DNA of 64,000 nucleotides, taken from assembly GCA_037903355.1 (NCBI GenBank), contig JBAJFE010000004.1:5130001-5194000 (forward strand), read 5' to 3'. The translations under genes were made by a program, and so were the position numbers. A model generated the notes under the pieces. The model was not told the origin of the DNA. It did not search any database and was given only the letters and a program-made list of their open reading frames with translations. Below, in pieces: positions 23,303-33,800 of this stretch (the stretch's first letter is position 1; each line of letters starts with the position of its first letter). This stretch comes from Trichuris trichiura. Its lineage: Eukaryota; Nematoda; Enoplea; Trichinellida; Trichuridae.

Positions 23303-24754
23303 CGCACATGGAGAGAAGTTGAAGCTATTGGTCACTGGTAAATCAGCGAAACCCCACGCATTTAAGAACTTGAGGCCTGACGACCTCCTTGTCACTTGGA
23401 GATCAAATAAATGTCCTTGGATGACAGCCGCCATTTTCGAGGAGTGGGTAAGAAGTGTAAACCGACAGATGAAGCGAATGAAACGTTCCATCCTATTGGT
23501 AGTAGACAACTGTCCGAGCCATCCCCACGTGAAACACGTCACATACTTCACGTTGAACTTCCTGCCTCCAAACACTTCCTCAAAAATCCAGCCTCTAGAT
23601 CAAGGAGTAATCAAGACATTTAAAGCGAAATACCGAACCCAGCTTCTGCGGTGGGTCATTCGGAAAGCAGAAGTCACCAGTTCATCTGTGAGAGCGATTT
23701 CGATTGCTGCGTGTGGCAACGCTGGCCAGTGATCCAAACCCCTTAAGGGCGCAGCGGGATGATGTCTTGCACTACCTGGCGCCGACGTTGTCCTCCCTGT
23801 GGTGTAAGGGATGCGACCTTATAGAGGCTGAGTCTAGCGGTTGAGGTCACCTCGATGATGCGCGACCCCGCTTCAGGTTACAGACCAACGAGTCGTTCAC
23901 CCCAGAATGGCCCTGAATTCGCCTATACAAGGTTACGGGAACTGGGCTCTAGAGAGTCTCTCCGTGATCGTACGATCGTTCCATCTCTGTCTTGTGTCCA
24001 GCGATCACCACGGCGTTCAGTGCTAATAACCTTGTACTCCTCTTGCGTGTCGTCCCAGCAGCATTCGTCTACACTGCGTCTATTGATGCTCTGGACGTCG
24101 TACTTTGGATCAATTCTTCTTGGGATAAGGTTCGACCGGTGGCAATAAGGAAGTGTTTCAGGAGAGCTGGATTCGTCAGAGACGAAGAAGATGGTGTCGA
24201 GCTCCGCGACGCGATAGTCCGACTGTCGAAGCAGAATCGAAGGAGTAGATTTCGAAGGTTTCGTTGCAAGAGATGATGAGGTGGCCAGTTCTGCCGAACC
24301 TGACCTACAAGCGATCTTCCAATCTATGCTGGCCGAAGCGGGAATGAGCGTTGAAATAAGTAGCGCAGGAGATAACGCAGAGGAGGAAAGTGCCAATGAG
24401 ACGGGAATGGTACAAAAGCTGAAGGAAGAGGACGTCGGGCGCATGTTAAAAATGAAGTGTTTTGCTGCTGAAAAATGCCCGAAGACGCTGAACGAGATGG
24501 CTGGCGCGGAGGCTGCCCTTGCAGCTTATGTTTGTAGTAAGAAGAAGCACCGGACTAGAATTGACACCTTTTTCAGCATGCACTGTAAACCCCTAAAGAG
24601 TTTATGCATGATTTTACAGTGTTATTTTTATGCATGTGGCCGTTCAGTAGACCTCCAACTGATGCTGTGCAACAGAATAAAACGCATACAGATGCTAACT
24701 ATTCAGCCGAACCACTTATACCCACAGCTTCCATATGTCGACTACCTATGTTGA
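23303..24754 (+). pseudogene. Tigger transposase, C-terminal half
   Basis: After the LTR element the frame continues GEKLKLLVTGKSAKPHAFKN, then the catalytic core: second Asp in VVDNCPSH (23505) and third in IQPLDQGVI (23598). A TGA after CGNAGQ and frameshifts separate it from the tail WINSSWDKVRPVAIRKCFRRAGF-type segment (about 24050-24190) and the acidic end to 24754. RTRIDTFF at 24551-24574 resembles a PCNA-binding box but lacks its leading Gln. Confidence 0.88.
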
Positions 24755-24802
24755 CCAGTTTTCCCCAGTCTGTTCGGTGGTCAACTTATAGGGGTTCAAT
24801 TG

Positions 24803-25489
24803 CAGTTGGTCTGTCAAAACGTTTGCGCCAGCGATGCGGCTGTCAAGATGTTCCATTTGTTGCTGCACCCAGAGGCATAATCATGTCGGCAATGAAAGCT
24901 GTAAATACCTCTCCAAAAAATGTAGCCACTTCTTCCTTGCGTGAATTTGCGAGCAGAGTAATCTCTCTTAAAAATTGACCTTTTCACTGTAGCATAAACA
25001 CAATGAACATTCTTTTCCACTAATTAAATCATGAATCACTGTCAAACTCGACAAGTGACATTGTTGCTTAACTCTGAGATTGGAGAAAGCTCTTAACATG
25101 GACGTTATATATTGAAGCACAATTTCTAAAGTATGAAATTCCTTTGCGGAAACTTCATTGCGCGGTGATACTTCAACACAAGGGCAAAGCGAATTTTTTC
25201 ACCCAACTGATTGACTGCCAACACTTCCCACTTCATCGTTTTCCGTACAGCTGGAACTGGAAAAAAGAACAACATTATGGCTGTGGTTTCCCTGGTATCG
25301 GTACCTGTAATTTCAGTCCTAGAAAAATAAATTATTAGCTTCCCCACCTGCGAAGCGAGTGCAGGGCATAACACGTTCAGAGCTTTCTTGTCCTGGTCAT
25401 TCTGCTTGCTCCTAACCTTTACTTGTTCGACTCATTTTCCTTTCCCTTGGTATCCAGTCCTTGCTGGCGTAACAAGTATCAATGTGTTC
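24803..25489. other. no gene recognised
   Basis: Short frames only. The part next to 25490 may be the downstream remainder of the gag relic on the minus strand, but I see no zinc knuckle or protease motif. Confidence 0.4.
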
Positions 25490-26326
25490 CTATCGTTCTC
25501 GCTTCAACGGTAGACATTCGACAATTACAGTGTTAAGCATACGACAGGTTTCCTGTGGTTTCATTTTCTCCATCTGTCGGTCTGATAAGTTACGCATGTC
25601 GCTCGGAAATTTACTCTGTATGGTAATGCTTTCTTCAAGCCACTCATCTGTGTCCCAAAGATTGACTGGTCGTGGTCGAAATTCGTATAATCTTCTTGTC
25701 CACATAAATTGCATCGGCTTGCTCATCTTTGATAGATACAACGGCTTGTACTGTTGTTCTGGAGGAAAGATCCGTATCGGCGCAGTAGGCGCGAAGACTG
25801 TTAATCGCACCGTGAACTTCATAAAAGAATTTATCTACGTCACTCCGATCACTCGACTTCATGGGTGGTATGCCCAGCAAATTCTTTACGTATGTGTCGA
25901 TAATGCGATTCACACTGCCGAATGAGCGCCGAAGGTTCACCAGCGTCTGACCGTACGGATTTGGAATATAAATGGATGGAACGACAGTAGCTCTGAGACG
26001 AGGGGTTAACAGCTGTCTCAGAATAGCAATGCTCTGGATGTCATAGCATACTGCGTCATGTTCTAACGTCTTAAAACTACCAATGAACTGATCCTATCTT
26101 GAGTCTCCATCAAATGGCTCAATAGTGATAGTAAGCAATAGTTTTGTAATAAGGCCGCTGGGCTGAGAGCACCCTGGTCGGTGAAACTTTCCAAAGTAGG
26201 GATGACATTGTCAATCCATTCATCGACTCTGTTGAATGCAGGCGCCGTAATGTGACCGCGACAAATGTTCGCACTGGTTAAAGCTCTAGTGCTCTTTTCA
26301 TCATTGCGATGGGACGCCACAGGCAT
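25490..26326 (-). pseudogene. BEL/Pao-like gag relic (DUF1759-type)
   Basis: Reading down the minus strand, a segment from 26326 (MPVASHRNDEKSTRALTS) leads into IGSFKTLEHDAVCYDIQSIA and PYGQTLVNLRRSFGSVNRII. This is followed, after a shift near 25740, by QFMWTRRLYEFRPRPVNLWD. The order and spacing (short repetitive helices, LRxxFG, VNxL, W) resemble the DUF1759 gag region of BEL/Pao elements. No reverse transcriptase follows, so this is a fragment. Family naming is moderate confidence. Confidence 0.55.
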
Positions 26327-27839
26327 TTTGAACGTTCAAACGTTCACATGTGGCCCTACGCAAATGTACGACCCGACGAAAGCGAGGCTTTCTGAGACGT
26401 ATAGCCACAGACGACGAAAAGATAGCTCGTGAAAACATATCGCATCACATGCAGGTAATGAGGAACTGTGATGGCATGAAAACGAAACTGTCACCGGAAA
26501 GAACCTTTAGAAACATGGCCGGAGAAACCCTATGCTCCCTGGGATGTACGAAGAGACTATCTACCAGCCACAGTCACTGGATAAAATTTACAATTGTAGA
26601 CCAATGGAAATGGTGGAAACGTACCGTACGGAAGTGAAGTCCTGAGGAAACGAGCCAGCATGAGATATGACGATAAGACTACACGTCTCACGAGAGCGTA
26701 GCATGAGAACTAAATTAGCTCTGAGAAGAAACCTTCGAAAGATGGCTGGCGAAACGCAACGCACGCTGACCTGAAGCAGAGGAAGATTGCCCATTGGCGG
26801 CAGTCATAAAGCAGATACCGGACTCGATTAGTACGAATCACCTGCCGAACTGTACACGCCGAAAACTACTGCGCTTACATCTGCCATGCTATCTCTAGTT
26901 GTGAGACTACAAAATGCACAATTGAGAATGAAGAGCACTTCGTGACTTCCGAAGGTTTCCGTTTTCCCTTGATGCATCCTTACTTTCGCTGTTCATCTGG
27001 CTATATCAGAAAGCTATGTGGCCAGCTCAAAACTGACGACGCAGTTACTACCTTTGCTTCTTAGGTAGTTTCCCATCGACCACCTCGCCCGCGCCCCCTG
27101 TTCTGATTGGCCAAATTTGTCTCCTGGTGGATCAGCTGTAGTTGTTTTTCTGTCCATACCACAAAACGAAACCGACCAATAAGCATTCCGTCTAAGCTGC
27201 AACAAAAATGCCATGACGAACGATATCTACAAACACGCAGAAGAATAAAAAATGCTGTTTATTCGATCTAAGCGTGCTCATAGCTAAGCTAGGGGAAGCA
27301 GTGAGGCTAATTATTATTACATCAGCCCTTCGCTAGAGGCAGCGTTTGTGGTTCAGGGCAGGCAACGAGTTGGGTAAGTAGAAACGGGTGAGCAGGCATC
27401 ATATTTTTCCTTTAGGAGCTGAACGTTCTACCTTTTGCTCTCTGACGCCCCTAAGGAGACGCTAGCGCCAGCCGCCTATTGCCCCCTGAGACCCTAGTGC
27501 CTCCACGGGAAGCATCGTTTTAACTGAAATAGTGTACAGATAGTAACAGCGTACGAAAGTAGCAATGTAGATAGGGCATTTAGTCAATGGTCATAACAAA
27601 GGATCTGCTTGACATTACTGAAAACGGAACAATAACATGAAAAGATATTAAAATAAAAGTTGTTTAAGAAACAAAAATTGGATTTCAAAATTTTCATGTC
27701 ACATCTTTAGCGTCGCATTTTGATTTAGCACTTGTGCAAATGAGCATCTGATTTGTCTTTTTTTTCCTGAAACTTGAAAATCACATTGGCTTTACGGTCA
27801 GTCTACTGCAATGCGAAGTTTGTTATGTTTTAGGCTGTG
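26327..27839. other. no gene recognised; possible hAT-derived fragment
   Basis: The segment at about 27090-27125 (CGCCCCCTGTTCTGATTGG) is similar to the start of the hAT element at 56015. It may be an old related fragment, but I could not define its ends or a target duplication. Confidence 0.35.
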
Positions 27840-27889
27840 ATGTCTTTATTTACTTGGCCATGGCAGTACAGTTTCCCTCCATTTTTCAC
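27840..27889 (+). CDS. VPS25: VPS25 exon 1
   Basis: ATG 27840 begins MSLFTWPWQYSFPPFF. The exon ends AC|GCAAGT, a GC-AG intron of 49 nt. Confidence 0.9.
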
Positions 27890-30800
27890 GCAAGTTGTAT
27901 ATTTCATGTGAAAAATAGTTGCAACCAAATATTTGCAGTTTACAACCGAATGTTGAGACCAGACGCAAGCAGCTCGAAGCCTGGGCTTCACTTGTGCTCA
28001 AATACGCCGAAGAGAAAAAGATCAGCCAGCTTGTTGTGCTGGATGCTCAACAGTGTGAGCTATTCCACAATGTAAAATTAAACAGTACGAAAGTGATTAC
28101 ATATTATTTACCTTATTCTATTTATTTCAGGAAAATTAAACCTGGATGGAATTATTTCTGTACTGGACTGCTTGAGAGAAAAAGGTAAAAGTATGTATGC
28201 TTTGTTTAATATTTAATAGCGTTTTTCTACTTTTCTGTCTTAGCTGAACGAACAAGGAAACCTAATTTTCACGATAATGTTCCTAGCATACCTGGCTTTG
28301 TTACTCTCCCAAAATAGTACTTTGTGCCATTCATTTTAACTAATCGAACTGATTACTGCTTTATAGCTGCACAGCCGTCCGTTTAAATGCCCTTGACCCA
28401 TAGATGAGCATCTAGTTTTTAAGAATTTCTTCATTCATTCTCATGGTTGTTGCCACCCTTTCCACATATTAATTTGATTAATATGGAACAATGTTTCTCT
28501 AAATCAAGCTAACCCTCTAAGCTGAATGCTGTCCTTCGACCACCCTAAAGATTGGCACGTGAAGATGAAGCGATGAGGGATGGGCGATGTCTATTGCGTG
28601 GTCTTTCCTTCTTCTCGCTCCACCTTTTCTTGCAAATTTTTCTGGACCCTTTTATACTTGGCATGACTGTTGTATGTCTACCCTACTCCCTCTTTTCGTC
28701 AGCCTTATTGCGGAACATACAGCCCGGCAATTGTGAAATAACCTGTCCCCCTAGTTCGGGGATGTGCTGTCCCAACAGTCCTTAAGCTCCCTCTGGAAGG
28801 ATTCGTGGCTCCGTCACTGAAGACAACTAGTTTCCGAAGGTTCCAATCATTAAGGCAGTTAAGGTTTGTTCATTTTTTTACTGATAGCTGCCCGCCGATT
28901 CTGTTAGTTGTTCACTCGTTCTTTAATTACAATCACTGTTTTCCAACGGTGGAAGATTGTTTCATACATGAATTAAGGCTAGCCGAATTACTAGTCCGTG
29001 TAGTGGCCTCTAAGTGCTCAAGTGAAAAGAAGTAGACGCTGGTTTCTCACTTTAAATCAAAATTTAGAGATGACCAAACTAGTGAAGAAAGCACATCGAC
29101 TGTGAAATACGCTAAAAACTGGGCATTCTTCGCCAAGTACTTAGCAAAGTGGTCGGATGAAAGGAAAACTTTTCTGAGCCAGATTAAAAGCGCTACTTCA
29201 GTGAACCCACGACGAATAAGAATGCGACAGCGTCTTATTGCTGATGTGGAAAAGGTTGTTATGGTTGAATGGATGATTATACCGGGCACAGCACTCCCTT
29301 AGTCCAGGGAGTAATCTAGAGCGGAACTCTACCTCAGGGTTCGTCCAAATGCGTCCCACTTACAGCCAGCCGCGGCGTCACTACATGAGAAATGTCAAAT
29401 CGGTGGTCTTCGTGGTTGCCTACCTGAATGTTAGGGTAGCCGTGTTAGCGGCTGCAATAAGTAAAACTGCTCCTGTATTTGTTGCTACTGACTGCGCGTA
29501 AATCCGCAGATATCTTGACGTGCGGTAATGCTGTCCTTCTGGTTCCAATCTTTGTACGGTTCCTAATGTGAAACCAAAACTTAAATGGAAATATATGTCT
29601 GTCTAACGACTTCATGCGTGATTCAGGATTCGCTCAGAACCAGGTAGTTGCAAACATCCCTGGAGTGTACGTTTAAGTTTAAACACAGGCGGCAAAGAGC
29701 CGTCCATTGTGCACCCAGGTGTTCCCGTGCAGGAGGAATGGAAATGAATGCCGTCAGCTTCAATTTTTGTTTTAAATTTAGGTAGCGTACACTTAGTCTT
29801 ACTGACAGAACAAAGCAGTCTCGCAGTAGGCGGAATTTCTTCATGGTAGAGTCTAACAGTTTTTGACGTATAGTGGTTTGGCATGTTTAGGTGACAGCAA
29901 GAAGCTTCGGGGCGCTGTGTCAATCATGGGTGGCTTCGAGACCAAGGCCCTTAATTTTTTCAGTTCTATGACGACTGAGAAAGATGAGGAATCTGTAAAA
30001 GAAACGTTTGAAGCAAGTTGAGGTTGATGCATAAGGTTTAGAGTAGGAAATCATCTCTATAGCATAAGAGTGCAAAGCAAAGTTGCAGAAAAGTATCTAG
30101 AAAATTTGCTTAAAATAAGTGATGGGGATAGTTGTACACTAAGGGACAGACTTCCAACGTAGACGTGGCAACTTTGCAGTGAAAGAAGATGCCATCTATG
30201 ATTGTCACAGCTAGAGAGAAGATATGGCTTAGCTTCAATGCATGAAAAAACAGGCTGATTCTTTTGTTACGAGCCAATGCAGCTAATGATTTCAAGTGCT
30301 AGCTAACGCCCGGTTTGGTTTTTTAAAAATTTTAAAGTTCTGAAGAACACTGAATTTTTACTAACGGTCTGCATTAGCATATTGCTTCTTTTATTTTATG
30401 ATTGGGCCCGTTGGAAGATAGGAGTTTTATTGTGCTGAGCTTCCAAGACTACTATTGGCCCGTCTTCTGCGGAGACCAAACAATAACGTGCTAAAGAATA
30501 TCTGACAAGGCATTTCCTAGTAGAGTGCTACCGAATTCTAAACTGTTAGGATCGGTTTTAATTTTTGCACCGAATGTGACGTAGGTTTTCTCCTACAGTT
30601 CCTGGACTGCCTTTAAAAGTCATCAAAAAGTAAAAGCGTTTCGAAAGCTCATACATAACACCAGTAATTCGAAATATTTTTTGTAACATAATTTTTTTAC
30701 TCCTACCAAGAGCTTGCAATGGAACCTTGTGGTTCCATTGGTAGTAACGTGGTGGTTTGCATTAAATGAAGGAACACCACTCCATTCTGAACATTTCACG

Positions 30801-33800
30801 GTAACGCGAACCTTCCTGCGAAAAAAAATGAAGCTTTCTAAAATGTCAAATCACGCTTTATGTTCATAAACTCGTAAGGCATAATGTCTTGCAAAACAAC
30901 AGATTTTGAAATTGCTGTACTTACTTTTCCTCTATTCTGTCATGTAATCATTCATTCAACTCATTTAATAAAAGTCACAGAAGGAGTAACAGTGCACAAA
31001 GAAGCTGGTGTTTAATAGGAGCCCTTTGAACATTTCCATTACTCCTGCTTTTGCCTGCAGTGCATTAAGGGCAGATGCAGTAGAAATGAATTGTTTAACG
31101 TCCATAACTTCTGAACTGTTGCAGGCCGTGTCATTTGGTTGGACAAACAAAGGAGCCGATGTCGTATATATTGGAAATCCCCAGCAGAGTGGGCAGAACT
31201 AATCTACGACTGGGTGACTGGATTGATGATCTGTAACCGTGTATTGTGAGGTTGTGTTCAGGCATCTCGAATTGGCTTCCGAGGCACCGTTTGCACGTTG
31301 TACGAAATAACGCATGGACCAGATTGTGCAGGCGAACGTACGTTGACATTCGTTTCCGCGAACTTTCACGCGAATGGGTACCTTTAAGAGATTTAGCATA
31401 TACCATATGTTTTCTGTCTTTCCGCGAATCGCTTTTGCTTCAGTTGAATCTGTGCACTTTACCTGATAGAACTTTAGAAGTGAATGTAATCTGTTATCAG
31501 TTATTGAGAGATGAGATTGCATGCGTTTCGTTGATGGTAGGATTGTCTGAACTCACGAGTTTCGTAAGCCCTGATGAGCTTGCTGATTCACTAGCTAACT
31601 GTCTGCAGTAAGACTTTGCTTGCGGTAACGAACTCGTTCAAGAATGATGTCAGGTTTCACAGCCGTTTTAGGAATGCATGAAATAATAAGACGAAATACC
31701 GATCTTAATGAAACCAATACCGGGTTGGTCTCGTAATGTTTAACCAATTGGTGAATTAAATTGTGATGTTCGGTATGATCATTCAAAAGGATGGCCTACT
31801 CTCCAGCAAGTTTTCAATTTCTGTGTGCAATACTTCTCAGTTTCTTTGTTCTAAAACTGTTAACTGTTCTCATTTGCACTTCTCAACTAGTCAGTAGTAA
31901 TGAGGGAAATGTAACCAACATATCGCTAAACAGCTTGTAGGGTTGGCTTACAGTATCGTTTCTAAAATGTACTATCAAGGCTGGAAGAGCTTTCTAGCTT
32001 CGTCCTCAATGGTTTTTCAGAGGCCACCGGCTCTTCTAGTACGGGAAATTTTGCGTCTTTCACATCTAAAAAAACGTTACAGCGTCAATGTTGTTCTTGC
32101 AACCAATTATATGTCCGTGAAATCTTGAGCGTAAAGTTTCAGTGCCTCTCTATTTCTTAAGAGCTCTGTCTTTCAGATCGAACATATTTCGTACAGTACT
32201 CTAGCGACAAGAAAGACTGTAATTTTAATGAAATGCTTAAGCGTGTATATTGCGTATAGCTTCTATTAATTCCTTGGAAACTGTAGTTTTAATTCAGAAC
32301 TGTCTAGTTCAATTTTCGGTTTGACCTTAATCTGGTAGCGTTGCTCACTATTTTTGCTCTGCCAAAGTGCGATTCTTGCGTTGTATGGCTCCAATGGTCA
32401 TGTAGAAAAATAAATTAATCTATTCTTAGAATAATAACGTTTAACAGTTGCTTTTCAGAGGGTTATGCAACTGTAAGTATGGAGCACTGTGGATTTTAGA
32501 GGCATTTTCTCATCCGACGACTTTCACTGAAGTTTGAGTCAGAAAGAGCAGACTTGTTTTAAGCAGCAGAACCTGTGATGCGTTCAACATGTCTTATTTT
32601 CTGACTGTTATTTCATGTTCTTACTCGGCTTTGTAATTTTTTGTTACTTTATTTAACGCTTTTACTATCATTTACGTTGTCTTACGAAAAAGTATTGAGA
32701 AGTGGGAAGTGTATCAATATAAAAGCAGCAAGACTGTAGCAACGGTTGTCTGTAAGTGTCGTTCTTTCCCAGCGATCATCCACGTATGGGATCGCTGGGA
32801 AATGGTCCATAATGTTTCGTCTCATGGAAAGGCTTCTTTCCCGTTTTAACAGGAAGCAAAGCCCTTATCAGTTGTTAAGATACGCTAAGCAATTATTCAT
32901 ATTATGTGCCTGCGAAACTGTTTTTCTTTATTGTAAGATTAAAACATTCGCAGAAGCAAGTCCAGATAACATTGTTTACTGAAAACGTAGTTTGCGTTGT
33001 TATCAACAGCTCTCTACCAACGTTCTGGCAGCACGTGAATGTTTTGGTGGTGGGGATTCGCAGGCCTTGATCTGAAAAAATGAACTACCCTTTCTTAGGC
33101 CTCCGCTAACTCTTCGTTGTTCTTGCAAATAGGTCGTGCTGCATTGAATAGAACGAGAGGTAGTTTGAAGTTGTTAAGTCCAATGAGTACTCCGACGAGG
33201 GCAGTTCGTCCGACTTCGGCTGCGCAAGGAGTTTTTCTAGTCACCGAAGCAACATACAGCTGTGCGTTGTCAGTCAAAAAATGACGGTTTGACTTGTGCT
33301 TCAGTCGGTCCTGGGAGATTGTATCTGCTAGTTTCGTGCCCTGCTGACAGTAGAAGTTTGCTAAGGTTTCACCAACTCATCGTTATAGTATGCTTTCCTG
33401 GCACCATCAAACGCAAGAATCACTTTTTTTACCACGGATGTTCGCCTGCGGAGCGGGGGTGGTCCTTTTCTCAGGTCCACCCTGTTTTTTCCTACTCGGA
33501 TTACCGAAAGTAACCCACTTTTCTCCCCTGCTGATAACTGCTATAAGATGGCCTTTCTTTGCTACTTCACTAGCGATAAACGGCGAATGCTGACGCGCTT
33601 TTTCATGCCACTATCTGAAATGTTGCACTAGCAGAAGCATTCATCCAAAGGGCTGCTGCAGGTTCTTGCGTGGTCGCAGTGGGCTTTTGGTCAACTATGG
33701 CCAGCTTCTCTGTCATCAGATTCCCTGCGGTGCCTTGGCCATGGTCGGCCGTTGACATGGAGATCTTCCAGTCTGAAACAACTTTATCAGCTCTGACACC

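Larger units (their letters stand above)
18944..23307 (+). mobile_element. Ty3/Gypsy LTR retrotransposon with 5-bp target duplication
   Basis: The element runs from TGTAGC (18949) to TTACA (23302) and is flanked by CGCAC on both sides (18944-18948 and 23303-23307). Between two LTRs lie gag, protease, reverse transcriptase, RNase H and integrase in Ty3/Gypsy order. Several stops and frameshifts make it non-functional. Its coding part is visibly richer in G+C than the flanking DNA. No envelope-like gene was seen. Confidence 0.92.
17369..24802 (+). mobile_element. Tigger/pogo-family DNA transposon, interrupted by two later insertions
   Basis: The 5' terminus CAGTTGAACCTCCTAAGTTG follows TA (17367-17368). 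The 3' terminus is the inverted counterpart, ending ...GGGGTTCAATTG at 24802. Subterminal AAGTTGACC motifs repeat at both ends. Between them lies a broken transposase with a CENP-B-like DNA-binding domain and a DDE endonuclease. The expected TA at the right flank reads CA, consistent with decay. A miniature element (17550-17896) and an LTR retrotransposon (18949-23302) sit inside it, so removing them leaves an element of about 2.7 kb. Confidence 0.88.

Noticed and set aside
27062..27500. Possible hAT element with a CGCCCCCTG...CTGATTGG start
   Set aside because: No matching far end or target duplication could be found.
28246..28318. Frame ERTRKPNFHDNVPSIPGFVT after a GTCTTAG acceptor as the next VPS25 exon
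   Set aside because: It is in phase but unlike VPS25. The exon at 31125 continues the conserved sequence (RVIWLDK).
31246..31611. 121-codon plus-strand frame
   Set aside because: It overlaps VPS25 exon 5 in another frame and is explained as its shadow.
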